Positions 34,803-44,109 of a stretch of DNA of 64,000 nt are shown in pieces (the stretch's first letter is position 1; each line of letters starts with the position of its first letter). The notes under the pieces were generated by a model that saw only the letters and a list, made by a program, of their open reading frames with translations, did no database searches and was not told the origin of the DNA. Origin of the DNA: Nitrosospira sp. Nl5 (GTDB lineage: Bacteria; Pseudomonadota; Gammaproteobacteria; Burkholderiales; Nitrosomonadaceae); NCBI RefSeq assembly GCF_900102495.1, contig NZ_FMVQ01000004.1, forward strand, positions 124,001-188,000. The letters run 5' to 3'. A program made the translations under genes and the position numbers.

Positions 34803-35053
34803 TGGCGGTTAAATCACCAAGTGTCGACAGTTTCCGCAACTTATACTCAAAAGTTTAGGTTCACTCTCCACTTCATTCGCGGAAATACCACGATGAGTTC
34901 TTTCAGCGTATCTTTACGTCACTCGCATGCACGTTACTCCTATTATCTTTAACCCGCCCGATGCCAGAATCCCAGTGGATAAATTTACAGTCCACTCTGA
35001 CGAACCCTAATGCAGAACAATTGATGATTGATGATTGACGATTCAGAAGAAAC

Positions 35054-35473
35054 GTGAACGATCCATACCATCTGCAACGCTTCGTGGATGCCCAGCAACC
35101 CGTCTTTGAAAACGTCTGCCGCGAACTGCGCGATGGTAGAAAGCGAAGTCACTGGATGTGGTTTGTTTTTCCGCAAATCAAGGGCTTGGGCCACAGCGAC
35201 ATGGCGATCAAGTTTGCGATCTCCTCTCGTGAAGAAGCGGAGGCGTACCTCAACCATCCTGTCCTCGGCCCACGACTGCGGGAGTGCAGCCGAATCGTGG
35301 CTGCCCTCGACGGGCGCGCAATCGAAGATATTTTTGGCCACCCGGATACCGTGAAATTTCAATCCTCGATGACCCTGTTTGCGCACGTCGCCACCGACAA
35401 CAAAGTCTTTAATGACTGCCTGCGCAAATATTTCGGAGGAGAGCATGACCCCCTCACGCTTGCTCATCTTTGA
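35054..35473 (+). CDS. DUF1810 family protein
   Basis: A 139-residue protein: DPYHLQRFVDAQQPVFENVC, SHWMWFVFPQIKGLGHSDMA, and a C-terminal VFNDCLRKYFGGEHDPLTL. All are hallmarks of DUF1810 (the family of E. coli and plant proteins with a calpastatin-like annotation), whose function is unknown. The start is GTG 35054. GC content is normal again here. Confidence 0.88.
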   Translation: MNDPYHLQRFVDAQQPVFENVCRELRDGRKRSHWMWFVFPQIKGLGHSDMAIKFAISSREEAEAYLNHPVLGPRLRECSRIVAALDGRAIEDIFGHPDTVKFQSSMTLFAHVATDNKVFNDCLRKYFGGEHDPLTLAHL

Positions 35474-35595
35474 GCACCCAAGATTCCTGAACGATGCAAG
35501 GGAGCCATTCCTTCCCATCGATACGTATTTATTGTACGATCTTTCAACAGGCATGAATCCAGCTCATTTAAAAAATATGCCGGACAATTTTCGCC

Positions 35596-35747
35596 AGGAT
35601 GGGTGGAGTGCAGCGCAACCCATCGATCTCGGCGTATCCCGTACCTTACATCTTCATATGAATCTAACGTCTTGCCGTCTGGCGCATTATGCTGGTTGGT
35701 TATCCTGAATGGTTTTGATGGGTTACGCTGCGCTCCACCCATCCTAC
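35596..35747. repeat. Paired REP-like hairpin element, copy B
   Basis: Units at 35596-35626 and 35716-35747, inverted to each other, are the same sequence as at 23214-23343 with a few changes. The spacer is 89 bases. The rest of the gap (35474-35853) holds a perfect 14-base palindrome GCATCAGCTGATGC at 35805-35818, 35 bases before the next gene. Confidence 0.8.
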
Positions 35748-35853
35748 ATATTCATTACGCATAATCTCCAAACTGGCATGGTTCCTAAGCACAGTGGAGG
35801 GTGAGCATCAGCTGATGCAGGGAAACCAGCTGCAACGATATTAACCGCAAAGA

Positions 35854-37314
35854 ATGGAAAACTTCTCCGCCCTGCCCGACTTCGTAATCCTGGATCTGGA
35901 GACCACCGGAACCACGCCCTTGCACGACCGCATTACCGAGATTGCTCTTATCCGGTTTGAAAACGGAGTGGAGACTGATCGTTGGGAAACCCTGGTTAAT
36001 CCCGGCATCAGCATTCCGCCATTCATTTCGCACCTGACCGGCATCACCAACGAGATGGTGAAAGACGCTCCCACTTTCGAGGAAATCGCCCACAAGCTCT
36101 ACAGCTGCATCGAAGGTTCCGTGCTGGCGGCGCATAACGTCCGGTTTGATCATGGCTTCCTCAAGAGCGAATTCAAGCGCCTGGGCGCCGTGCTTCGGCA
36201 AAAGGTCATGTGTACCGTGAAGCTATCCCGCAAGCTCTATCCCCAGCATAGAGGCCACGGCCTTGACGCCATCATGTGCCGCCATGGGCTCACTACCCAT
36301 GCACGCCATCGGGCGATGGGCGATGTCGAGCTGGTGGTGGCTTATCTTGAACTGGCCAAACGCGAATTAGGGGAAACCCGGGTGGTGGAAGCGATTGCGT
36401 CGTTGCTGAAGGGGCCAAGTTTACCAGCCGGCCTCGATGCCGCCTTCCTGGACGAGATTCCCGACAGCCCGGGGGTGTATCTTTTCTATGGCGAAAACGA
36501 TCTCCCGCTCTACATAGGCAAGAGTGTTGCCTTGCGGTCTCGCGTCATGTCGCACTTCAGCAGCGATCATGCATCCAGCAAGGATATGCGCATCGGGCAG
36601 CAAGTCAGCCGCGTCGAATGGGTGGAAACGGCCGGGGAACTGGGGGCGCTGTTATTGGAATCAAGATTGATAAAAGAACGTCGACCAGCCTATAACCGGC
36701 GGCTACGCTCTCCAGGGAAATTATTCTCGCTGAGCCTCGCAGGTGGTCTCAATCAAGTGCCGCTGGTCAACATCGTCACGGGGGACGATATCCATCCGGA
36801 ATTATTCGAATATTTGTTCGGGCTGTTCCGTTCGAAGCGGGCGGCGATCGAAGCGCTGCGCGGAATGGCTGCCGACAACAGGCTATGTCCGCGAGTGATC
36901 GGCATTGAAAGCGGAAAGGGCACGTGTTTTGCGCATCAACTGAAACGCTGCGATGGCGTATGCGCCGGCAAGGAACCGGCCGAGATCCATTACTTGCGTC
37001 TCAAGCAGGCGCTGGTTCCGCACCGCCTGAAGCGTTGGCCCTACCCGGGCAGGATCGGCATTCGTGAATATTGCGAAGCCACCAGTGGCAGCCAGCTTCA
37101 CGTTTTTGACAGCTGGTGCCACGTGGGAACGGTGGAAGACGAATCGGAGCTTGAAGACGTGTTGAAAACACGCTCATCCTTGAGCTTCGATCCGGACACT
37201 TATCAGCTATTGCAGAAGAGCCTGAGAAGAAACATGGCGATCATTCATCTGGAGACGTCGAAAGACCGGGCTGCGATGGACGGCGGCGGGCGTAAAACGC
37301 TGCTCCCGGTTTAG
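35854..37314 (+). CDS. DnaQ-type exonuclease fused to GIY-YIG nuclease (UvrC/Cho-like)
   Basis: A 486-residue fusion. Residues 8-175 are a DEDDh 3'-5' exonuclease: D14-L-E16 (ILDLETTG), AAHNVRFDHGFL and HRAMGDVELV. Residues 200-280 form a GIY-YIG endonuclease domain (GVYLFYGENDLPLYIGKS with R and E residues further on, TAGELGALLLESRLIKERRP). A C-terminal region with CFAHQLKRCDGVCAGKE resembles the UvrC Cys-rich part. This arrangement is found in many proteobacteria and may work in DNA repair next to UvrABC. Stands alone here. Confidence 0.9.
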   Translation: MENFSALPDFVILDLETTGTTPLHDRITEIALIRFENGVETDRWETLVNPGISIPPFISHLTGITNEMVKDAPTFEEIAHKLYSCIEGSVLAAHNVRFDHGFLKSEFKRLGAVLRQKVMCTVKLSRKLYPQHRGHGLDAIMCRHGLTTHARHRAMGDVELVVAYLELAKRELGETRVVEAIASLLKGPSLPAGLDAAFLDEIPDSPGVYLFYGENDLPLYIGKSVALRSRVMSHFSSDHASSKDMRIGQQVSRVEWVETAGELGALLLESRLIKERRPAYNRRLRSPGKLFSLSLAGGLNQVPLVNIVTGDDIHPELFEYLFGLFRSKRAAIEALRGMAADNRLCPRVIGIESGKGTCFAHQLKRCDGVCAGKEPAEIHYLRLKQALVPHRLKRWPYPGRIGIREYCEATSGSQLHVFDSWCHVGTVEDESELEDVLKTRSSLSFDPDTYQLLQKSLRRNMAIIHLETSKDRAAMDGGGRKTLLPV

Positions 37315-37357
37315 CCCGGCTCAGATCGCTCGCCCGGCTACCGGGATTTCAATCCCG

Positions 37358-37840
37358 TTAATGCCCCAGGACCGGAAACTTCCCGGTAAGCACCCAGGCT
37401 TCAGTCGCAACGCGCAATGACTTGCTCAGGTATTCCATGCGCACGCCCATCTTGTCGGGTGCGGTAATAATGGCATTGACAGGTTTGTCGCACTCCGGGC
37501 GTATCAGCGCATCGATATCGATACCTTGCTGCTTTAATTTATCTATCCTGCCTTCCATATCCGGTTCCCAAATGCCAAAGTAGAGAATCCGCCCTGCATT
37601 TTTCTCCGAAAATATCCCGCTGCCATTGGCTTGAATCAACTCCAGATACGGAGGCAGCGCCCTTGAGTACGTCGCGACCACCTTTATGCTTTCGGTTTGT
37701 TGCGTCCGCGGATTTTCAATGCACAATACGCTATCCGTTGGTTCGGTAAACTTTACGCCTAGCACATTGGAGTAATGCTCGACGGCTGCCCGGTAATCAT
37801 GAACAACGATCCCAATATGGTAGTAGATGGGCTTGAACAT
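37358..37840 (-). CDS. VOC family protein
   Basis: A 160-residue glyoxalase/dioxygenase-fold protein: YYHIGIVVHDYRAAVEHYSN with the first metal His, PPYLELIQANG with Glu, and KMGVRMEYLS with the last Glu. The metal residues are kept, so it is probably a metal-dependent lyase, isomerase or dioxygenase; substrate unknown. AT-rich start region, single gene. Confidence 0.83.
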   Translation of the reverse strand: MFKPIYYHIGIVVHDYRAAVEHYSNVLGVKFTEPTDSVLCIENPRTQQTESIKVVATYSRALPPYLELIQANGSGIFSEKNAGRILYFGIWEPDMEGRIDKLKQQGIDIDALIRPECDKPVNAIITAPDKMGVRMEYLSKSLRVATEAWVLTGKFPVLGH

Positions 37841-38009
37841 CCTGTACTCCGCTTTTATTGGGAATCACAAATCATTTTTTCAGGCAACCGGTTGCGGACA
37901 GGACTATTTCAATGCCGCATTCTCTCCCGCATTATGACATGCCTCATGCGCCGCAAGCCGCCCTTACCATGACTTTCGATGCAAGGGCAGATGGTGAGCA
38001 GAATATAGC

Positions 38010-38303
38010 TCATATGTCTCCATCATGCCTCTCCTGCCACGTGAGAAATAAAACGGCAATAACGATTATTGTGACCGGCATGACAACGTAGAAACCAAGC
38101 GCGTAACCTGCTCCATTATCGTGGTCATGAGGAAGCGGACTGCTGAGTATCTTATAAGCGTGAAACATGCTGACCATAAGAACCAGGACCAGGCCCGCAA
38201 CGCGCCGGTTATGGAGCAGGACGCGGCCTGCCACCTGATTGACCAGATGCGCGGCATAGTAGCCGATGAAATAAATCGCGATATAGAAGATCAAAGCACC
38301 CAT
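38010..38303 (-). CDS. Small membrane protein
   Basis: A 97-residue protein with three hydrophobic helices: ALIFYIAIYFIGYYAAHLVN, VAGLVLVLMVSMFHAYKI and VVMPVTIIVIAVLFLTW. A polar HDHDNG loop lies between the second and third. No family recognised. The next minus-strand gene starts 310 bases upstream. Confidence 0.65.
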   Translation of the reverse strand: MGALIFYIAIYFIGYYAAHLVNQVAGRVLLHNRRVAGLVLVLMVSMFHAYKILSSPLPHDHDNGAGYALGFYVVMPVTIIVIAVLFLTWQERHDGDI

Positions 38304-38378
38304 TCGCGTCCCGGATTCAGGTTTAACGGGTCTTATCTGGCGGGACGCGGCAGGGCGGAGTCGCCGGAGAGACCCGCC

Positions 38379-38594
38379 TTATTTATCCTTCTTGTTCTCG
38401 GCGTCGGTCTTTTTCTCCGGTTTTTTCGTATCGTCCTCGCGCTGCTGCTCTGCTTTTTTGGACCGTGCCGCTTTCGCTTCATCCGCTTCGATACGCTTCA
38501 CGGTCCTTTCCCAGGGGTATTCCCGAGGCTCTTTTTGTGCAAGAACCGGGGCGGAGAGCAATGCGGAGAATAGGACCAGTAGTACTTTATGCAT
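38379..38594 (-). CDS. Small exported Lys-rich protein
   Basis: A 71-residue protein from ATG 38594: signal peptide (VLLVLFSALLSAPVLA), then a short charged mature part (WERTVKRIEADEAKAARSKK and a Lys-rich tail). The longer frame to 38738 is not supported. Similar small Lys/Glu-rich exported proteins are frequent in this group; function unknown. Confidence 0.6.
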   Translation of the reverse strand: MHKVLLVLFSALLSAPVLAQKEPREYPWERTVKRIEADEAKAARSKKAEQQREDDTKKPEKKTDAENKKDK

Positions 38595-39273
38595 GATATT
38601 TCCGGTGAAATAGTCAGGTTTGAATTGTTTATGGATAGATGGCGGGTAATGGCGAGCAATCGGTGGAGCGCTTTTACGAAAAACCCCGAAATTCTCCAGA
38701 TCGTACGGATCACCCAAAGCTCTTGCCGCGCTGCCCACTCAGGATGTTGCATTATCTTATCCAAAATCCGCCAACGCCTCAAGGTGCGCAAAACGGGGTG
38801 CGCAAAACGGTTGCCACCTGGGCCGTCATTCCCGCGAATGGGGTAATCTACGAAGACCGTCATTCCCGCGCACGCGGGAATCTAGACTATCATTTCCTGG
38901 AACACGTAAACCCGCAACTGGAGAATCTTGGATTCCCGCATACGCGGGAATGACAAGTAGAAGTAAGCGGGGATCCCGTTGCCGCTTTTCGCGCGGGACT
39001 GAAATTCTAAAAACCAATAGAGATAAAACGGTTGCCCCAAAAGGGGCTATCAAAAAAGCGGCAACTTCAGCTGTGCAAGCTGATCTAACCTTGAGCGCAG
39101 ATCTGCCGCACAGGATATAAACCCCGAACTCAACTGGCGAATAGCAGGCTGTGAAAAAACCTCAGTGCTTTTTTAGGCCATAATTCATTCTGTTGATCTT
39201 GAATGTCCTGCTTTTCAACACTCCCCTCGGAGAAAGCCATTAATTTCCCACCTCTTCCATAAGGAGATCGATC
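38595..39273. other. Intergenic region with inverted REP-like repeats
   Basis: About 680 bases without a gene. At 38858-38885 and 38929-38955 lie inverted copies of a hairpin with CCCGCG-x-CGCGGG cores; a damaged third copy is at 38823-38852. A run with GGTTGCC recurs near 38810 and 39030. The last 80 bases hold the promoter region for the next gene, with an AGGAGATC ribosome-binding site. Confidence 0.65.
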
Positions 39274-40182
39274 ATGACCGACCCAACCTTCCAAGGCGCA
39301 GACCATTTCATCCTCTATCTGGACGGAGGGCCTACCGTCCTCAAGGATTTTGAAGGCGGCAACGTCAGGGGCGAGGTCGCAGCCGCCGGTACCGGCACTA
39401 GCACCGGCGATCTGCCCACCAAGAACATCTCCTCATTGAAATTTGAACCCATCGTCATCCAGACCGGCATATCGATGGGAAAAAGCCTGCGGGATTGGAT
39501 CGCCGCCACGCTCGCCCAGACGAGCCCGCGCAAGAGCGGCTACGTCGTGGCCGGTAACGCCGACTGCAAGGCGACGGCATTCCGGTACTTTCGCGATGCC
39601 CTGATTACCGAAATCACGGTCCCTGAACTGGACGCCACCTGCAAGGATAAGGCTTTCCTTACCATCAAGTTTAATCCCGACGAGATCACTTATAAGGACG
39701 GCGACAAATCAGTGCTCGCAGGCGTGGTGAATACCAGGAACAAGCAATGGCTATGCTCCAACTTCCGCATGCGTCTCGGTGACCTGCCCTGCCAGCACGT
39801 AAGCAAGATCGATTCTTTCACGATCAGGCAAGACGTCACGCTGGAGACAACCGGGGATTTCCGTGTCTCGGGACGAGAGGTAACCAAGCTCGAGATTCCG
39901 AATCTGAAAGTCACATTTTCGGCGACCGATATCAAGCCATGGGCGGCCTGGTTCGACGAATTCGTGGTCAAGGGCCGTAACAGCCAGGACAAGGAGCTAT
40001 CGGGGGTCATCGAACTCCTCGATCCAAGCGGCATGGAAGTCCTGAGTACGATCGACCTGCACCAGGTCGGCATCTTTTCGCTTTCCGTGGAAAAATCCGG
40101 AGTGGCGCATACGGCTGATGCCTCGCGCTACGTTGCCGAGCTTTATGCCGAAAAGATGGGCATCCATTTCCTCAATGTCTGA
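39274..40182 (+). CDS. Orphan phage tail-tube-like protein (T4 gp19-like)
   Basis: A 302-residue protein. HFILYLDGGPTVLKDFEGGN at the start, EPIVIQTGISMGKSLRDWIA, FRYFRDALITEITVPELDA and AFLTIKFNPDEI are the pattern of the tail-tube/contractile-injection tube family. The second half seems to repeat the fold (IDSFTIRQDV, LEIPNLKVTFSATDIKPWAA, GVIELLDPSGMEVLSTIDLH), so it is a tandem double-domain version. No sheath, baseplate or other tail gene is near. Clear ribosome-binding site (AAGGAGATCGATCATG). Assignment is by pattern and moderate. Confidence 0.7.
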   Translation: MTDPTFQGADHFILYLDGGPTVLKDFEGGNVRGEVAAAGTGTSTGDLPTKNISSLKFEPIVIQTGISMGKSLRDWIAATLAQTSPRKSGYVVAGNADCKATAFRYFRDALITEITVPELDATCKDKAFLTIKFNPDEITYKDGDKSVLAGVVNTRNKQWLCSNFRMRLGDLPCQHVSKIDSFTIRQDVTLETTGDFRVSGREVTKLEIPNLKVTFSATDIKPWAAWFDEFVVKGRNSQDKELSGVIELLDPSGMEVLSTIDLHQVGIFSLSVEKSGVAHTADASRYVAELYAEKMGIHFLNV

Positions 40183-40233
40183 CCATCATCGGGCGGATGG
40201 AACCACGCTGTAGCGAAAGGTACAAGCCGGCGC

Positions 40234-41157
40234 TCACGACGCATCCGGCTTTTCCCCATTTTTCTGATTGATCAGTCCCGCCACCAACGCGCTGCCGGTC
40301 TCGCCGAAGTCGATAGTACGATGAGGAAAGGGTATTTCGATGCCTTCGCGCTCAAACGCAAGCTTGAGGCGCCGACGGTATTCACGCCCCACATTCCACT
40401 GTTTGATCGGCCTGGTGCGCAAGCGTCCCTTGATGACCACGGCAGAATCCTTGAAGCTGTCGACGCCATATATCTCGATATCCTCCATCATCTGCGGGCC
40501 AAACGTTTCGTCGCTGCGCATCTCTGCGCCAACCTCGCGCATGACAGCCATGACTTTATCCATATCCGCCCGGTAAGCCACGCCGACCTCGAACACATAA
40601 GCCGACCATTCCTGAGTCATATTTGCGAGCGTCGTGATGGCCCCATTTGGAAACACGTGCACGGTCCCCGTCTCGTCCCGCAGCACGATGGTGCGAAAAT
40701 TAATGCTTTCCACAAGACCGCCGGTGCCATTGACGATTGCCACATCTCCCACCCTTACCTGGTTTTCGAGGATCATGAAAAAGCCGGCGATAAAATCGCG
40801 AACAAGATTCTGCGCACCGAAGCCGACGGCCAGACCGACGACACCGGCACTGGCGAGAATAGGCGCTATCTCGACACCCAGCTCTCTCAGTATCACCAGA
40901 CCCACCATTACCCAGACAATAATCACCACCGCCTGGCGAAGCAGCCTGACCAGCGTTTCGATACGCTTGGCGGCTTCAGTCGCCATTTCTCCCTGGTCGC
41001 TCGCCCTGCTGACCAGCGTTCGCTGCATGCGGTTCAATAACACCTTCAGGGCTAACAGCAACATCCACGCCGCGAAGCTGATTATCAGGATTCGCAGTGT
41101 TGTGAACATCAGCACTTCCCAGTTGACGCGATCCAGGAATTTGGCGATGAGATCCAT
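40234..41157 (-). CDS. Small-conductance mechanosensitive channel (MscS family)
   Basis: A 307-residue inner-membrane channel of the short MscS type: three N-terminal helices, then the pore and beta domain with PILASAGVVGLAVGFGAQNL, RVGDVAIVNGTGGLVESINF and FPNGAITTLANMTQEW. The C-terminal region has the mixed alpha/beta fold, EIPFPHRTIDFG at the end. The second MscS in the window. Convergent with the tail-tube-like gene. AAGGAGG precedes ATG 41157. Confidence 0.92.
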   Translation of the reverse strand: MDLIAKFLDRVNWEVLMFTTLRILIISFAAWMLLLALKVLLNRMQRTLVSRASDQGEMATEAAKRIETLVRLLRQAVVIIVWVMVGLVILRELGVEIAPILASAGVVGLAVGFGAQNLVRDFIAGFFMILENQVRVGDVAIVNGTGGLVESINFRTIVLRDETGTVHVFPNGAITTLANMTQEWSAYVFEVGVAYRADMDKVMAVMREVGAEMRSDETFGPQMMEDIEIYGVDSFKDSAVVIKGRLRTRPIKQWNVGREYRRRLKLAFEREGIEIPFPHRTIDFGETGSALVAGLINQKNGEKPDAS

Positions 41158-41507
41158 TATTTCCTCCTTATGGTATGGCGCGAGACCACTATCAATGGGT
41201 TATTGTAATAATTTCCATTGGAAATACTCTGGCGCTCACCCGGTTATCTCCTGATGGAAATCCGGGTTAAAGGCGACTGAAAACCATGCCCCGCCACAAA
41301 ATGGCTTGATGCTGCTCACGCTTTCGGAAAAAGGGGCGTGCAAACCGGCGGGACAACGGCGGAAAAACAGAAAGATTCAACGGCAATTATCCAACATAAA
41401 GATTTTCGCCAATGTGCGCTAGGTAACGAAGGAACAACCTGCACTTTGCTAGACTCGTTTCGTTAGACTCAACAATTACAAATTTCCATTTCCAGCAGGA
41501 GCGTCCC
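41158..41507. other. Gene-free stretch
   Basis: About 350 bases between divergent genes. No gene, hairpin or clear promoter is recognised. The ribosome-binding site CAGGAGCG precedes the next start. Confidence 0.4.
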
Positions 41508-41774
41508 ATGGAAGATGATCTTTTTCTGTTCCCGATTACAGGTTGGGAGATAAAAGCAGTGCCCATTGATGGAATCCTTTCTATTCGCTTCCCATTTTTA
41601 TCTCATGAGCAGCAGAAACTTTCCGAAGCTGACCCTGGCAGGCCATACGTTATGCAGGTGGAGCAGGCCCGCGCGTTTCGGGATGCCCTCTCGCGCGCAA
41701 TCGAGCGCATCGACAATCCCGAGTTTGAGCATTCCCAACCAGCGGGACTGCCGAACGGGTTACTCATCTATTAA
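41508..41774 (+). CDS. Small hypothetical protein
   Basis: An 88-residue protein, MEDDLFLFPITGWEIKAVPI onward with SIRFPFLSHEQQKLSEADPG and VEQARAFRDALSRAIERID. No membrane segment. The ribosome-binding site GCAGGAGCGTCCCATG is good. Unknown function; similar small proteins occur in related genomes. Confidence 0.65.
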   Translation: MEDDLFLFPITGWEIKAVPIDGILSIRFPFLSHEQQKLSEADPGRPYVMQVEQARAFRDALSRAIERIDNPEFEHSQPAGLPNGLLIY

Positions 41775-41973
41775 TCATGCGGCGCTCTTTGCGGGTTTTC
41801 AACTACGCAAATAGCGCGACGCAAAATTTTCCCGCGCCTTTCGCGCAAATAAAGGCGGCATTGCTCCGCCGCCTCTCTCTTGATAGCATGCATCCCGTAT
41901 GCCATGGCCGCGCGAAGAATGGATTCGCCTCACCACCGCCCTGGATCGGCTAAAAGCGGGGAATTGAGACAAC

Positions 41974-43818
41974 GTGACCCCCGACACCCTCCCCAATCGG
42001 CTCGATCCCCCTGTTGACGAGGCATACGATCATGTGCTGGGTCCTCCCGACGCGGAAATTACCCTCGTCGAATATGGCAGCTACGCAGATACTTCGTCCC
42101 GGGCGGCCCACGAGCGTGTCACCGAAATGCGCAAGCAATTTGGCGACCGGTTGCGCTATGTATTTCGTCATCGCCCCCTGCCGGACAGCGATATCGCGCG
42201 CCGCGCCGCCGAGCTGGTGGAATCATATAGCGACCCGGCGCGCTTCTGGAATGTGCATGTCGCGCTGATGACCCTGTCCGAGGAACTGACCGAGGACGAT
42301 CTGCACACGATCGCGGCCGACCAGGTCCTTGATGACAAAAATGCGCCCCGGAGCGACGATGGCACGTTGGGCGCAAAAGCACGCGTGGACGCGGACGAGG
42401 CGAGCGCCGCCGCGAGCGGCGTCCTCATCACGCCAACGTTTTTTATCAATGGCCGCCGTTACGATGGCCCGTGGGACGCCGACTCGCTTGCCGAGGCGCT
42501 GACCGGCTCGCCGGGGCATGTGGTCCAGGCGGTGGCGCAGGACTTTGCCAAGTGGACACCCTCGGCGGGTATTCTGCTGTTGCTGGGCTCGGTGCTTGCC
42601 ATCGCACTGAGCAATTCCGCGCTCGGCCGGGATTTTAATGCGTTCTGGGATCTGCACCTGGGATTGACGTTCGACAACACCGGGTTCGAGCTGTCGCTCC
42701 GCCATTGGATCAATGACGGGCTGCTGGTTATTTTTTTCCTGGTTGTCGGTCTGGAAATCAAACGGGAATTCACCGTCGGCCATCTTGCCAGCCCGAGCTC
42801 CATGATGTTGCCGATTGCTGCTGCCATCGGCGGCATGGTGGTACCCGCATTGTTTTATCTGGTCCTGGTGCCAATCGGGCCGGATGGGGGATGGTCGCGG
42901 GGCTGGGGCGTGCCGATGGCGACGGACACGGCATTCGCGGTCGCATTGATCGCCATGATGGGCAAACGGGTGCCGGTCGAATTACGGGTTTTCCTGACCG
43001 CGGCCGCGATTGTCGACGACATCGGGGCGATCATTGTCGTGGCGATCTTTTATTCGAATCAATTGCATATCGGCTATCTTTGCGGTGCGGCCGCATTCGT
43101 GGGACTGCTGGTCCTGATTAACCGGGGCGGCGTGTATCGCGCGCCTCCTTACGTGTTTCTCGGGATCGGCCTGTGGGTGTGTGTTTACGCCAGCGGCATA
43201 CACGCGACCTTGGCCGGTGTCATTCTCGCGCTTTTGATTCCAACCCGCCCTCCGCCCAATCCACAGGTACTGATGCAGCAAGCCGATGCGATCCTGACAG
43301 CCGAAACCAGGCGTGGGCAGGAAGTCATGCGGTTCGGTCCTACCGAGCCCTCGCTGCAAGTATTGGATGCCATCCATGAACGGCTGGAATCGCCGGCGGA
43401 CCGCATGCTCCGCAATGTCGCCCCCAAATCGAGTTACATTGTATTGCCGCTGTTCGCCCTGGCCAACGCCGGAGTGGTGCTGGACATTTCCGTATTAAGC
43501 GACCATGCGCCCCTGATGTTCGGCACCGCGGCCGCCCTGGTAATCGGCAAACCTCTCGGATTCATCGCCGCCACGGCGCTGGCGGTACGGACAGGCATCG
43601 CCGTTAAGCCTGCGGCCTATTCCTGGCGCCAATTGGCCGGCGCCGGCGCGCTGGCCGGCATCGGCTTTACCATGTCGCTCTTCATCGCGAGCCAGGCCTT
43701 TAACGTGGCCGCCAATTTCGCCGCCGTCAAAATCGCGATTTTCGCAGGCTCGATCTTATCAGCCATCATCGGCATGGCGATATTGTGGAATGCAAAACCC
43801 GCCGCCAACTCAAATTAG
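41974..43818 (+). CDS. nhaA: NhaA Na+/H+ antiporter with N-terminal thioredoxin-like domain
   Basis: A 614-residue fusion. Residues 15-185 have a DsbA-like thioredoxin fold (PDAEITLVEYGSYADTSSRA, then GVLITPTFFINGRRYDG), but the usual CxxC is replaced (YADT), so no disulphide chemistry is expected. From about residue 195 the protein is a complete NhaA: ALSNSALG, EIKREFTVGHL, the double Asp at about 348-349 (AAAIVDDIGAIIVVAIFYS) and GAGALAGIGFTMSLFIASQA. NhaA exchanges two protons for one sodium. The start is GTG 41974. Fusions of this sort are known in several bacteria; the extra domain may regulate the antiporter. Confidence 0.92.
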   Translation: MTPDTLPNRLDPPVDEAYDHVLGPPDAEITLVEYGSYADTSSRAAHERVTEMRKQFGDRLRYVFRHRPLPDSDIARRAAELVESYSDPARFWNVHVALMTLSEELTEDDLHTIAADQVLDDKNAPRSDDGTLGAKARVDADEASAAASGVLITPTFFINGRRYDGPWDADSLAEALTGSPGHVVQAVAQDFAKWTPSAGILLLLGSVLAIALSNSALGRDFNAFWDLHLGLTFDNTGFELSLRHWINDGLLVIFFLVVGLEIKREFTVGHLASPSSMMLPIAAAIGGMVVPALFYLVLVPIGPDGGWSRGWGVPMATDTAFAVALIAMMGKRVPVELRVFLTAAAIVDDIGAIIVVAIFYSNQLHIGYLCGAAAFVGLLVLINRGGVYRAPPYVFLGIGLWVCVYASGIHATLAGVILALLIPTRPPPNPQVLMQQADAILTAETRRGQEVMRFGPTEPSLQVLDAIHERLESPADRMLRNVAPKSSYIVLPLFALANAGVVLDISVLSDHAPLMFGTAAALVIGKPLGFIAATALAVRTGIAVKPAAYSWRQLAGAGALAGIGFTMSLFIASQAFNVAANFAAVKIAIFAGSILSAIIGMAILWNAKPAANSN

Positions 43819-43850
43819 AAAAAAGCTTCTACACGCCGGTTTTATCTTCC

Positions 43851-43982
43851 GTAGGATGGGTGGAGCAAAGCGCAACCCATCAAGACCATGGGCTGCACGC
43901 CACATCACCTACATATTCGGCGGAAGGATGGGTTGCAATTTGCAGCAGAACGATGGGTTGCGCTTTGCTCCACCCATCCTAC
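43851..43982. repeat. Paired REP-like hairpin element, copy C
   Basis: Units at 43851-43882 and 43952-43982, inverted, of the same family as 23214-23343 and 35596-35747. A partial third unit (GGATGGGTTGC) lies between, at about 43925. The element is in the gap between nhaA and the OsmC gene. Confidence 0.8.
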
Positions 43983-44109
43983 GATAATGTGTGACGCCGC
44001 ACAGATCACGCATGAATTCCGGCGCAGTCTGACCGTTTTTTTATCAATAACGGCGCATTGACGACGGCCGGTTTCGGCAACGGTAATCTTTTCCCCACAA
44101 GGAGCGATC

